Assembly (NCBI GenBank): GCA_963920665.1
Contig: OY987263.1
Coordinates: 44,551,218 to 44,615,217 of the forward strand
Reading direction: 5' to 3'
Length of the DNA stretch: 64,000 nt
DNA from: Straminergon stramineum
Lineage: Eukaryota; Streptophyta; Bryopsida; Hypnales; Calliergonaceae
The notes beneath the pieces are model-generated. The model did no database searches and was not told where the DNA came from. It was given only the letters and a program-made list of their open reading frames with translations. Each line of letters begins with the position of its first letter. Position 1 is the first letter of the stretch. Below, piece after piece: positions 50,486 through 62,381 of the stretch. The translations under genes were made by a program, and so were the position numbers.

Positions 50486-52721
50486 AGTGCCAAAGGAATC
50501 ACACTACCAAAGTTGCTCTCCAAGGTCAATATTCACACAAACTCTAAAAATTCTCAACCTAGTTGCATTCACTTTTGCTTTCATTTGCTAATTGCTAACA
50601 TCGTGATGTGATATTTTTCCCGAATAGTGTTCTGAACTGCTCGTTCGTTTGAAAAGAAGTGTCTGTTTTACCTTCTAGAGGTTCGTTCATCTGTAACTGG
50701 CTGGCGAAGGCCATCCGAGCCCCGGACGACTGGAGGTGCGAGCACCCAATATCCCGAATCTTCCGAAATGGACGGAGGGGGCGGGGAACGAAATTCAAAC
50801 GTGGGCACTGCGGGCATTGCACTCAGGGTTCAGCAGAAGAATGACGAGGATTCCCAGCTTCAGGGGACACAGGCGCGACGAAGGTGGAGATGCTCCAGAG
50901 AGATGTTCCAGCGCCGTCCGTTAAGGAGGTCAACCGGGCAGCCGGACGGAGAACCAGCGGCTGATATCGACGGTAGCGCACTGCCCAACCCGAGGAAAAA
51001 GAGAAACGGGCAGGCAGGCACTCAGGCAGGCAGGCAGCGCTTGCTCCGCCTAAAAGTTATTATTACGACTGAGGGAGAGAGACTGCCCATCAATGCGCCT
51101 GGTACGGCACTCACGCACACGACAAGTGCATGAACCGACAGAGTCCAGGATGGAAGAAAGAAAGCGCCTGAGCGGCTGAGCACCCCCCCATTGGCCAGAA
51201 GCAGATGATTCCGCAGTGCCATTTGTCTGCTGCCAGCAGTCCAGCAGCCTCCCAATCCCTACTGTAGTCTTAGTCTTTTATTAGACGCCCCAAACTATTT
51301 GACTTTCCGGGCCGACAGGTCGCATGCAACACGCCATCAGCCAGCGCCGGTTTGAATTGGCCCGCCCCAGATATCCCAGAGCTACGCAGTCCGCCGTGTC
51401 TGCATCTGTCCACATGGAAAAGTGCATTCAGTTGCCTCCGTCTTCCTTCGTCGCCTCCGGCCCCGGACTCGCTTCTTCAACCCTTCATCAACATTCAGCT
51501 CCCTCCCGAACTTAATTTGGGTGGATTGGCTTCCTCAATCATTGCTGCCGCAGCATCTCCCTCGGCCATGAAGGTCCTAGTCCCGGGTCCAGGTTCAGCT
51601 GCACCACCGTCGATGACTCCAATGCCATCTTTCGCCAGACACTAGCCTTACAATTTAGGCTTTCGTGAACGAGAGTCACGGATCCCACAACCAGGTACTA
51701 CTCGGTAATTGCAATACATTTGAAACACTGAACTGCTCGCAGAACACATCCCACACTGGACACAGCTTCACAACAATTCTCGTCTAGAACCGAGCCTTCA
51801 CCTCCTAAAATTTACGAGGAATCTGATAGCAAAGATGATAATATACATCTATGTTCACGTGTAACACAAAAGCAAACAGATCAGGGTAGTCCAGATGAAG
51901 CTACGGTGGCCAAAGGCGACAATGAATCGACCGACAGGGGCAAGAAATTTTATAAAAAAATGAGTAACCAAAATTGTACCCACCAGAACATGCAAGAACC
52001 CTGTTTCAATCAATATGATTTCTCAAGGCTGACAAGGCATGTCAGAAAGCAGGTTATGATGCCAGGGACAGACTGAACAAAGCACCACGAAGCCTACAAG
52101 GTGCAGAGCAACACGATAGCTGTTATTTCAGGGCTTAAGGCCAATGAATCTAACAAACTTGACCCTACATAGGCTATCTACAATGAGAAAAGCGCACTTG
52201 TGTCCTCTATGCAACGACGAAGAAATGCTGAAATCTGCTTCGAACCAATCAAAGGGCGAATATTTGACCCTTCTTTCACTCGACAGAACGGTTGCCAATG
52301 CTGACATTCAAGAAATATCACCAGATCATCATCGCGGGAGAGAAATGAACTCAGGAAAGGAAAGAGACTAGACACAAGAGACTAGGCACAGAAAGAGGAG
52401 AGAAGAAAGCAGTGGTCATCTACACGATCCAACCCCTTGCACCACTTTACAGTTCGCACCAGCCCTCAAAGATTTGCCCTCCAAGGCCCAGCCATAACAA
52501 GCAGGCCCACCCTCAACCTTATTCACACCGATGTCACAGCCAAAACCAAACGTTTTGACCCCACCCAATAAGGTGCGTGCAGGCTAGCCTCCCGGATCAG
52601 TCCCAACGGTTTCCATCAAGCAAGGCAAGGCGGTCCCTTGAGCTCGGGAAAAGAGAGACGGAGAGAGAAAAAGAGACAGTCAGAGACAGAGACAGAGACA
52701 GAGGGACGGAGAGAGTCCCTC
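50486..52721 (-). other. GC-rich 3' flank of CCCH gene
   Basis: Base composition switches abruptly from AT-rich to GC-rich near 50,620. No convincing exon was found on either strand. Because the CCCH gene is transcribed leftward, this should hold its 3' untranslated region. A candidate AATAAA signal on the reverse strand lies at 51,282-51,277, about 1.4 kb after the stop codon. Confidence 0.45.
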
Positions 52722-55700
52722 CTAGCTTTCACCACCACTATCGCCCAAGGCATTGCTGGACACGCCAGCGCCGCCGCCCGCACCCATTCCCACTCCCCCA
52801 CCCGCAGCAGAAGCGTTGCCCGCTGCGGAGGAGCTACCAATCGCCGAATCCATGCTACCTCGCACCATCCGCGGGTGACCGCTCAGCCCATCCCCGTAGG
52901 AAACCGCCTCCAGGGTCACCGACCCTTCCAGCGGAGCATCCGACGACGAGGAGGGCGCCAGCGTCGTCGGCGACGAACCGATCGGGTACGGAGCCACAGG
53001 CATGTCCGACAGGGACGAGGCGGAGGGACTGTAAGTCAAGCCGCCGACTAAGGGGTGATCGAATTTGCACGTCGGGCCGAATTTGCAAATCCCGTACCGC
53101 GTGTAGAATGAGCAAGGAGGAGCTCCCTGCAATCCAACACACACCCATCCCACTAGCGTCAAACTTCCACAACCCCCAGCGGCAGCCCCAGCAGCACTGA
53201 ATCCTCTTCTTCACCAAAGCAGCTAGAAGGCGCATCATCGCAGTCCACACAATGCAGCACAATGCAGCAGCAGCAGCAGCAGCAGCATTCCACTTCCAAG
53301 CAAGCAGGGAAGAAGGCGCGCCACTTACAGGGCGCAGAGGAAGGCCGATGGGACTCAGATGGCACGTCGGCGAAGGCGTCGCTCGATCCTTGGGGTGGTG
53401 GTACCTGCACGTCGTGCCAAACTTGCAGTCCCCGGTTTTCATGTAGTACTGGCACTCCGGTTGCCCAGGCCGCTCAGGAAACAGCGTGTCCTTCTGCCCC
53501 CCGAGAGACTGGGTCTGGTGAGCCGGGACACCCATCGCCGACGACCCCTGCATGTACGGCGCGTAGCTCGACATCTGCTCTCCCTGCGGCGCGCCTCCGT
53601 ACACGTACCCATGCTGCTGGCCTTCTGGCGGCCCCACTGGTCCCTGCTGCACCATGCCACACCCGCCACTGTCAGCGCTCCGCAAACACATAGGTGTGTA
53701 TGAACACATCCACTCCTCCTACCTCCATTAGACTGCACGATGACAGCCTTCTACTCTCATCGGCACGTAATCCGGTCCACTAGGTCCACAGGTCCGCTGG
53801 TCCGTCCCATCAGGCTCGAGCTCGTCGCTCGCTCATCCCGTCTCAATAAACACAGTTTCGCAACAATACATTCATTCATTCATTTCCAACTTCGAACAGC
53901 GACCCCTGCGTCATCAAAATTTAGCGAAGTGGAGATGATTGGTAAAACTACGAATTCGTTAAACGGATAGTTCACGTTAATCTGGTCAACCCGTCGAAGA
54001 TGTACGAGTTGACAGAGTGCCTGCCTACCTGAGACAGGCAACCCCAGTCATCACACCACCCGGAGCACAACGCCCGAACTAAGGTCCCTACAGAACCTGC
54101 TCACATGCAGCCCCCTGCGAACGGACTAGCAGAAGACGCTTGCAACCACGGCCAACTGCAATCCAAAACCCTCCCTCTGACTCCCTTCCGCCCTCCCTCA
54201 ACTTCAATGTCCCATCCACCCACTTACTTGGTACGTGTTCCATCCGGGCATCGACATTAGTCCCTGCGGTAATGGTATCACTGGTCCGTAACTCGACGGG
54301 CCCTGGAGTCGAGGAGGCAGATAAGGAGATCTCTGCATAGGCCATGAAGGAACTCCCGCTGGATAAGCTTGAGGGGCAGCAGCAGAAGATGGACCACCGC
54401 CACCACTCGCGTACTGTGGCAGCGACATCAGCGCCCCCACGGTCGCAGGCTGTGGATGATGGAATTTACAGGTTACTCCATACTTGCACGACCCTGTCCG
54501 CATGTAATACGCACACTCCTTCTCGCCCTACACCAATTTAATATCCACACAACGACACGTCCCTTAGTAAAGGCTCGGCCACTCCTTCCAGGCTTCCCTT
54601 CTCTCAGCAATTCCACCCATACAATTCCAATTCATACGCCTTCCACATGTTCTCAGCATTTCTAGCCTACGCAATGCCCAACTCTCAAGCCCACAGTACG
54701 AATCAAGCAGGCCAAGTGCAGACACAAAGCATCCCCAACGTAAGCGAATGCGGCCAGTCCACCCAGCAAAAGATCTCATTTCGTTTTAGGGCTTCCTACC
54801 TGTCTCAATGGAAGACCTAACACATTCAAATGTACACGACCGGTGGATCCAGCTTTCTCTCGGGGATGATGGTACTTGCACGTCGCTCCAAACTTGCAGG
54901 TCCCCGTCTTCAAATAATACTGAACACATCGCACAACAATACACCACTGTCAACGACCGCCTTCCTCCATTCCTTCGCCGCGGCAGCATCCCCACGGCGA
55001 CAGGCGACAAGGGGCCCGCCTGTTGATCGCCGAATCCCGCATCACCCACCGACTCACCCACCCTAGTCACTGGACTGACCCATGAGGAAAACCTCGCATC
55101 GGAACCTCCATTCAATTGCTGCAAAGGACCGCACTTCAAAATCGAGGAGCTCAATTCTCAGCATGTGACGCACGGGAGGCATGTACATTTGTCTCCGCAG
55201 CAATCAGAGGACATGGCGCCCAGTCAGGAGCCATGGCTCAGTCGCGGGCGGGCACCCTAGGATTCTCCCTACTACTATTGTGCTTATTAGCATTCGCATT
55301 TCACACTCAGATTGCACGACCAACTCCCCGCGAGCGAAGAATCCACCACCCAGGTGTCGTCCCCAATATTTACAGAAGAAGTAAGGCTACTCCGACCCAG
55401 ACCCTGGGCAACTAAGCTGCGGCAGGCTCACGCCGCATCCGCTGTCCCCTACCACCGGCACTCTGGTCAACAGGGATCCTGTAATTTACCTGGCATTCTG
55501 GCTGACCCAGCCTTTCGGGGTACTCGCCCTTGCCCCGCGCCACTGCGGCTGCCTGCACACACACCGCACACCATCAACACCACGCGCCTGCTGTTCACGG
55601 CACTGTTCTCATCCACTGTGCAATACACAGAATTAGGTTTCTGCGCCGTCCCTGCCACTCACACCTATGCACGGCACGGCACAGAATCCTACCAGTTTGC

Positions 55701-56894
55701 GATTCGGAGGATGATTGAACCGGCAAGTCATCCCGAACCCGCACAATCCCGTGCGCATGTAGTACACACAATCCGGCTCGCCCGGCCGCTCGGGGTACGA
55801 CCCTTGCCCTCCATCTATGCCCTCTGGCCCCTGCATCGCTGTCGGCCACACGGCTTCTGCAATGCCCACGGCCCACCCCAACACCAGCAGATGCAACAAC
55901 GTCAGTGTCCCATTCCCGGCATTGGATGCATCGCAGCTCACCACCAAGCCATCGCCACTCCTACCCTACGACGGCGGCTAGACGTGGCAGCAGTGCGCGC
56001 GAGTACAATCCTGTCACTTTTACTCGGGCATTTCGATTGCAAAGCTACAATCGTCCACAAGCCTAAAATTGATTATCAACCCTGCCTGCCGTGGACAGTC
56101 GGACATAGACAAACAGTTCGAAAATTGCTCTGGGCAGATGCTTCTCGCGCCAGCCACCATCACAGAGCCGGAGTCCAACCCACATTGCTGCGTGGGTAGC
56201 GCAGAGATCTACACTGGCCGACCACACAATTAACGGGTACAAAGCAGCGGGCGTCACAGCAATCGGCCGCGAACGACGAACCCACAACGAAACTCCGAGC
56301 TGCAGCTCACTGGCCTCCTCGACGAGGGACGAGATCTAGACACTCTCATCGACACTCGACACACTTTACGACCACGCAATTCATCAATTGACGCGACGGG
56401 GCTCCGCCAACACCGTCTGCAAACGGAATCCGAAGCTTCCCTACCACTGTAGGCAGAATTTGAGCTCCCAAATGCAAAATCAAAGTTCCGCCAGATGCCA
56501 ATTCGCTCTCTCCCGATCCAATTGCACCGCACCGATGCGAACCGCATCGGACCCAGATGCCGAATTGCGCATCGGAAGCCGGTCAGGCGTCGTCGTTGCG
56601 TACTCTTGCCGCGGGCGCCATGCGCCTAGACGTCAAGCATCGCCACTAGCTAGGCTATCCCCCACCCACCCAGCAAATCGCGAAATTGGCACTACCTTCT
56701 GAAGCCGAGTCCGCCCCGACTGCGTCCAAGCCGCCCCCAGGTGGCGATCGCTGAGCAGCCAGGCCATGGCGCTGCCAGTCGTCGTAGAATGGGAGGCTGG
56801 CCGCACCCCCAGATACGATGTTGGAGGCCGGCGATGATTCTTCAGGGCCTGCAAAGGAGGAAGGCGCCCCTTTGGCTGGCGCATAGTATTCCAT
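52722..56894 (-). CDS. ZFN-like: Five-finger CCCH zinc-finger protein, plant ZFN type
   Basis: Seven exons (56,894-56,696; 55,802-55,693; 55,552-55,490; 54,919-54,800; 54,527-54,228; 53,646-53,329; 53,126-52,722) join in frame to 1,515 nt, 504 residues plus stop. Five fingers fit C-X8-C-X5-C-X3-[41 protein letters not shown] (split by intron 3), [40 protein letters not shown] and [30 protein letters not shown] linkers precede them, and fingers 3 and 4 are separated by a Pro/Gly/Ser-rich region, as in Arabidopsis ZFN1-3 and relatives, which bind nucleic acid. A TAG directly upstream fixes ATG 56,894. No stop or frameshift is seen. The C-terminus is Gly/Ala/Ser-rich. Exon 6 could begin 3 nt later. 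This is the clearest host gene in the window. Confidence 0.93.
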
Positions 56895-57560
56895 CTAGCA
56901 TGCCCGCTCGGGATGGCGTGATGCCCACCCCTGGCTAGCTCGCGCAAGGCCCCCTCGAAATCGACCGCCGCGCCACAGGCAGACCAGACGCCGGGGCGGG
57001 CTTCGTAGCAGTCGTCTTCCGGGAGGAGGAGCGGAAGCTGGAAACGTGTCGGGGGGGGGGGGAGGCAGGCAGGGGACGATGAAATAGGATGGGAGGAGCA
57101 AGGAGGTTGCTGCTACTGCTGGGAATGGAGGGGAGAGGGAAGATGGCTATGGCGAAGGCCCATTCAGTCTTTCGGCAGCGAGCGAACGAGGTGTGCTGCA
57201 GCAGGCGAGGTCAGCACCAGCTCTAAGTCCTCTTTGAAGAAGGAGGCAATGGAGAAACTGCAGCGCAGAGCAGAGCAGAGCACAGCGCACCACCGGCATC
57301 CGTGCAGCAGGCAACAAGTGCGCGTGAAGAAGAATGGGTGGAAGGGTGGACCCTTGGGTGTCCAGGCCAGCACCCAGCTCTAAACTATTGCTGGCATAGC
57401 AGCTTGGTGGTGATGGTGGTGGTGTGACCAGTGTGGACGAGCAGGGTGACGAAGACGAGTCCCCTGCTGGCTGGCATTGGTGGCGTGGAGATGGTGGACG
57501 CTCCTGGGCTTGCATCCCCTGACGCACTGAAGTGACGGGCCCTTAATATTCCGTTCCCAG
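56895..57560 (-). promoter_or_regulatory. 5' leader and promoter region of CCCH gene
   Basis: This GC-rich stretch upstream of the start ATG contains a C-run (57,050-57,062 on the reverse strand) and pyrimidine-rich patches of the kind common in plant leaders. No clear TATA box is seen. GC richness stops near 57,545, so promoter plus leader probably lie within these 650 bp. Confidence 0.5.
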
Positions 57561-59183
57561 CCCTAACTCTGTTCCATTCAAAGAGCACCTCAATCCGAAC
57601 GCATAAATCGATAAGTTTGTGCTCTCGAGTTAGGGTAGGGCACCCTCCAAGGTTGGTTAACCCTAGAAGGGCGTGAAAGCCCTTTGTGGCCATATAGCAT
57701 ATCATATATTTGGTGGTATTTGAAGAGGAAAACATTGACCATGATCATGATAGTATGTAAATGTAAACAAGAATGGTGCAACCACGAGGCTCTATTCCAT
57801 TCATAACACTAACAAACTCATACATACCTATATTAGAATAAAAATTTGAAGAAAATTTAATTTAAATTTTGGTTTATTTATAATAAATAGTTTTATACCA
57901 TGTGTCAAATGTTACAATTAGTCCTCTAAATTATACATGATATATATAATATATAGGGTAGCTGAACGTATTCTTGCACATTTAACCCTTTGATGTGCCA
58001 ACATCCATATAATGGACGATGAACAGATTGTAAGCCTTTTCTTGACTAAATCCTATACAATTTTTCATCCATTCAAATTTTCCTTCATTCTTGTGTTAGT
58101 TGACTACCATTTGTACAGTATGGATTTTCAAAATAAAATATTGCGATTTGTTTTTAAATGAAAAAATTGATTTATATCATTCTTAGTTTAACCCATAAAC
58201 ATCCAACCATCTAGAAAGTGAACGATGTACATAATCAAACACAATTTTCTCATCTATCATTGACATTTTGTAGTGTCAATTTTTAATATATATTTTATGG
58301 GAAGTTAGCTTAATACATGTATAATCCGATTAGAAAGGGGATGATTTGTGAAATTTTTATGCCTCATTTTGTCGCAAGACGGAAACTTAGAACTAAGGGA
58401 ATTAGGATAGAATAGAACTAGGATAGAATAATATGTTTATTTTTTTCGGTTAGGAAAATGGAATTAGAGTCAAATAGGCTTGAACTTCACAGTTAGTTAG
58501 TAAAACTGTTCCAGATTTTGTAACCAAACCAAAGTAGAATCCGGAATGGAATCTGAAATTGATCTGGAATTCGGAATTAATCCGGAATGGACCAAGAATG
58601 TAGAATGGAATTCGGAATTGACCTGGAATCCAGAATGGAATTCAAAATGGATCTAGAATTGATGCGGGTAGGTGTCAAGACGACTCCAGAGGCACCCATC
58701 TGGACACCAACAATTCAAGGCGGCAATAGTTTGAAGAAGGCAAGGAAGGCGAAGTAGTTAAGTTTTATTAGTTAGGATTTTGATTTTAGATCTAAACCGG
58801 GTTTCCAAGTGTGGGCCCAAGTTTTGAATTTTTAGGATCTACCTACTTTCTGGATTTCTCGGGAGGTCAAGGATTGGTCACCCGGATTTGTAGGTGGTTT
58901 TTTGCCTTTTGTGTTTTGGTTTTAAGAGGTAGGTAGGTTTGTTGCCCTCTCATTCTATCCTAGCACTTATAGTTGTTATTTTGTTCTCCTTTTTTTAATC
59001 TGAGACACCAAGTGGATATTCAGGAATTGATTTGTGTATATTCAGATTTGTTGTTTCTACCTGTGAGAGCGTTGAAGTGTAAGAGGGAGAGAGGAAAGAA
59101 GGAATTTGAATCTTAGGTGACCAAATCTGATTTAGAAGAAATGTTTGTGACGTAGTTTAGACTTGTGAATACGGTCTTGCGTG
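57561..59183. other. AT-rich intergenic sequence with GGAATT minisatellite
   Basis: No gene seen. From about 58,535 to 58,660 a short minisatellite repeats GGAATTCGGAATTGATCT-like units of about 12-20 bp. The rest is unremarkable. Confidence 0.55.
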
Positions 59184-59345
59184 CAAGGTTGCTAAAATAT
59201 GAGCAAGGAGCAAGGAGCATTAAGCGTTGAGCAATGAGCATTGAATAAATTTAGAAGAACTTCTAGAAAATTTCTAACTTTTCACTGTAAGATGCCTATG
59301 TCCATGGTTTTGAATAAAAACATATGGCTATAAATGTGCCCAAAG
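59184..59345 (+). repeat. Orphan terminal repeat of the giant-MULE family
   Basis: It starts CAAGGTTGCTA, runs through five GAGC boxes (GAGCAAGGAGCAAGGAGC, then GAGCAATGAGC), then an A/T-rich stretch and CCTATGTCCATGG. This is the order and spacing of the giant MULE's right end read inward (CAGGGTTGCTAG, GAGC array, CCTATGACCATG). No inverted partner was found in the window to the right, so the element either extends past 64 kb or has lost its other end. Confidence 0.65.
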
Positions 59346-59860
59346 AGGATGAATGGAGATGAATGGAGATGGATGAATTTTTTTGTAGTTGACTTCATTG
59401 GATGCAATACATTTGGTGTTCATGGCATTGGATGAAAAAGATCTTGAATGATTTCTAGATGGGACTAAAAAAATAATTGGTTAAAATAAGGTTCAATTGT
59501 TAAGTACCTTATATTCAAGGTTTAGGCCTTTAGGGTGACTTTTTGGAAATTAGGGACCTATGTTTACATGGTGTTATGAAACCATTTTAGAGAAGGTACC
59601 GTTTCTAATTAAAATTTCTAATTCTTTTCAAGCATTATAATTGAGATTCACCATATTTATTTTCATGCTAACACTAACAATTACAAGTTCTCATTACATT
59701 TTTCCATCTAAAAAAAGAGGCATGTTGCTAATTGAAAAAAATAAATTTTATCCGTAGAAATTTCTAATAATTGACTTGTAGAATGAAGACATCTTTTAGA
59801 ATGGAGGTAACCTTTATTGCTACAATATAGATTATAAGAATGCAAAATAACTCAAGAATT
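59346..59860. other. AT-rich sequence, no feature recognised
   Basis: Nothing identified between the orphan MULE terminus and the likely start of the outer copia LTR. Confidence 0.5.
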
Positions 59861-60149
59861 TAATATAGTGCAAGAATATAGTGTCCCTTTTAGTTTCACC
59901 ACAAGATTAATGAAGATCATGTACATAATCGTGTAGATAGTGTACATTCAGCCCTAGGAGTAGGATTAGACTCTTAGTTAGACTTAGAGTGTATTGGGTG
60001 TTGCTTGTAGTCAAAGGCAGCCCAAGGTTGCTAGTTATCCCACATGGTTTGTGGATAACTAGTGAAAGGCTTTTAGCTTATGTTCAGCCCATTCATGGGC
60101 CTTGGTATCTTCTACCATCTAAGTAAAGCCTTTCTCCATTCAAAACTCA
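59861..60149 (+). repeat. Probable 5' LTR of outer copia element
   Basis: The right limit is clear: ACTCA at 60,149 is followed by AATAGG and a primer-binding site. The left limit is not: I place it loosely by analogy with the 295-bp LTR of the inner element, since TTATCCCACATGGTT here matches TTATCCCATATGGTT in that LTR. Confidence 0.5.
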
Positions 60150-60152
60150 ATA

Positions 60153-60166
60153 GGTTATGGGCCCAC
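60153..60166 (+). other. Half-tRNA primer-binding site (outer copia)
   Basis: GGTTATGGGCCCAC is complementary to the anticodon stem-loop of plant initiator Met tRNA (GTGGGCCCATAACC), not to its 3' end. Drosophila copia is known to prime with a cleaved half of initiator tRNA at such a site. The same 14 bases recur in the inner element. Confidence 0.75.
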
Positions 60167-60589
60167 GCACTTGGCGTTGCACATGAGGGAGAAATTCAAG
60201 TCATTTGGAGAAGTTCTTGGAGCTTGGAGGAGCATACTGAATTTGGGCTCTTGGTCACCTACAAACCATATGGTGTGAGTAAAATTTTCAAAACAAAGAA
60301 AAAAAGTCTTTGAATTCCATCTTTTGTTTTGAGCTTTTGTGGGCTGGTTTGTGAGGTTTGGAGTTCATTTTTGAGTGTGAGATTGCTCATGATTGAAATC
60401 AGACCTAATTAGGGCTGGTTTCATGCTCCTTGTTTGAGTTTGTGCTTGCAAGTGTACATTGGCAGCCCATTGGGGCTGATTGTGCACTTGGGTACATTGG
60501 TGATTGTCATTTTCGCAATTGCAATCTTGTGAGAGTCCTTGGTGAGGCTTGGGAGCATTTGTGGGTTGCATTAGGCGTTTCCATGCATT

Positions 60590-60845
60590 GAGGGCTGAGT
60601 GGTGCCCTTGTGAGTGAGTGAGACGAAATTGTGATCCTAAGAGGGCTGATTTGTGCCCTTGTGAGTGTGTGAGACCAAGTAGAGGACTTTGTGAAGCCAA
60701 AGGGCTGGTTTGTACCCTTGTGAGTGTGTGAGACCTAATAGTGGACATTGTGAACTCAAGAGGGCTGATTTGTGTCATTGAGAGAGAGTGACACCCAATT
60801 GGGGTTCTTGAGTGACTTGGTGAGCCAAGTAGGGCTGGTTGAAGC
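60590..60845 (+). repeat. Leader minisatellite of outer copia
   Basis: Four to five units of about 57-65 bp begin AGGGCTGATTTGTGCCCTTG or variants and continue GTGAGTGTGTGAGAC. They lie between the primer-binding site and gag, in the untranslated leader. Confidence 0.8.
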
Positions 60846-61208
60846 CATTGTAGTCCATGAGGTGCTCATTCTGAGTGGGAGCTTCAATCTAGGGCTGATT
60901 GCAAGCTTTGAGATCTTTGGAGTGTGGAGGATCCAATTGGGGAGGAGAATTGTGAGGAGAATTGTGATTTTGAAGTAGCACCAGCCCATGACGAGCATGT
61001 GGTGGTTGTGAGCTTCATTAGGGTCTGATTTGGTGTGGAGAGGAAGTCTTGTGCTTGTGAGGAGTGGTGTGGCGTTCTTAGGGTTGCAAGGTGCTTGTGA
61101 GGGCTGATTGGTCCCATTTCAGCCCACTTCGCCCCAAGGGAGTGTTTGAGGGCTGAATTCAGATTGGAGACCTTGTGGGTGTTGCCAACAAGTGGGAGCT
61201 GATTCAAC

Positions 61209-61340
61209 ATGGCCTCAAGTGGAGGAGAGGGCGTCCGGATCATTGACAAGTTCAATGGGGAGAATTTTGGGATGTGGAAGTTCAAGATGGAGATGATTCT
61301 TGCGGAGAAGGATTTGTGGGAGGTGGTGGATGGGAGTGAG
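61209..61340 (+). pseudogene. Gag N-terminus of outer copia, cut by insertion
   Basis: From ATG 61,209 the 44 codons encode a gag start (IDKFNGENFGMWKFKMEMIL) closely similar to the inner element's gag at 62,382. The frame is broken at 61,340 by the 5' LTR of the inner element. The remainder of this gag-pol should resume beyond the window, after the inner element. Confidence 0.85.
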
Positions 61341-61635
61341 TGTTGAAGGAAGTGAGTAGGATGTCATAGGTTGTTTGAAGTAGGTCTTAAGTATGGGCTA
61401 ACCTTAGTTATGTGTTGTTTGTAGTAAAAGCAATGAGATATTAGAGAGGGGAAGTCCTTTAAGTGGTGCCTATAGAGAGGGGCATACCTCTTAGACAATT
61501 ATCCCATATGGTTAGTCATGGCACTAGGTAGTAGAGTAGTATAAGAAGGCAACCCCTAGCATGGGTTGAATATCCCTTTCTCACACTTGTTTGTGTTCCT
61601 CTTCATTGAAATACATTCTTTTGTTCTCTTTCTCA
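61341..61635 (+). repeat. 5' LTR of inner copia element
   Basis: TGTTGAAGGAAG at the left and TTCTCTTTCTCA at the right give TG...CA limits and 295 bp. The left border falls exactly where the outer gag stops making sense. The five bases before it (GTGAG) are the expected target duplication to look for at the far end of the element. A primer-binding site follows directly. Confidence 0.85.
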
Positions 61636-61638
61636 ATA

Positions 61639-61652
61639 GGTTATGGGCCCAC
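61639..61652 (+). other. Half-tRNA primer-binding site (inner copia)
   Basis: GGTTATGGGCCCAC, identical to the outer element's site, lies 3 bp after the LTR end and is complementary to the initiator Met tRNA anticodon stem-loop. Confidence 0.8.
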
Positions 61653-61917
61653 TCATGTGAGTTGCTAGTAGAGATTTGATCTCATTGCAAGGTGTGTTGG
61701 TGGAGGACTATTGGAGCAAGTGGAGTTTGGGGTCGTTTGGAGCATTTGTATTCAAGACTTTTACTTTTTAGTGAGGTATTTTCTTGGTTTGATATCATTT
61801 GTGCTCATTGAGGGTTGATTTAGCGTCTTAGAGCCTTAGTTGGAAGCTAGGATTTGACCTAGTCTGCTATAGGTGTTGATTTGTGCATCTGGGGCTTCAT
61901 TTGAGAGATTTGGAGCA

Positions 61918-62240
61918 TTTCAGTGCGCAATGGAGAGATTTGCATCACTTGAGGTCTGATTCGAAAGTATTAGTCCAATAGAGTGTGCATTGGAGTGATT
62001 CGAATCACTTGGGGTATGAATTGAGAGTATTAGTCCAATAGAGTGTGCATTGGAGAGATTTGCATCACTTGAGGTCTGATTTGGGAGTATTAGTCCAATA
62101 GAGTGTGCATTGCGAAGATTGGCATCACTTGAGGTCTGATTTGAGAGATTTGCATCACTTGAGGTTTGATTTGAGAGTATTAGTCCAATAGAGTGTGCAT
62201 TGGAGAGATTTAGACTACTTGGGGTCTGAATTGAGAGATT
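61918..62240 (+). repeat. Leader minisatellite of inner copia
   Basis: About six units of 59-60 bp contain GAGAGATTTGCATCACTTGAG and AGTATTAGTCCAATAGAGTG. As in the outer element the array lies in the leader just before gag, but its unit sequence differs. The Asn/Ser-rich reverse-strand open frame here is an artefact. Confidence 0.85.
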
Positions 62241-62381
62241 AGGACCATAAAGGGTCTTATTAGTGTGATTTGGGGCCTTATTGGACATAGTGAAACCACA
62301 AGAGGGTTGCTTGGGCATTTGGAGATTAGATTGGAGTGATTAGAATCACTTGGGCTTATATTGGAGGAGGAGTCATCCAAC

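Noticed and set aside
52577..56199. Several long forward-strand open frames across the CCCH gene
   Set aside because: GC-rich DNA opens all frames; the reverse-strand exons have five CCCH fingers and consistent splice phases, so these are shadows.
61920..62318. 132-codon Asn/Ser-rich reverse-strand open frame
   Set aside because: It is produced by the 60-bp leader minisatellite of the inner copia element.
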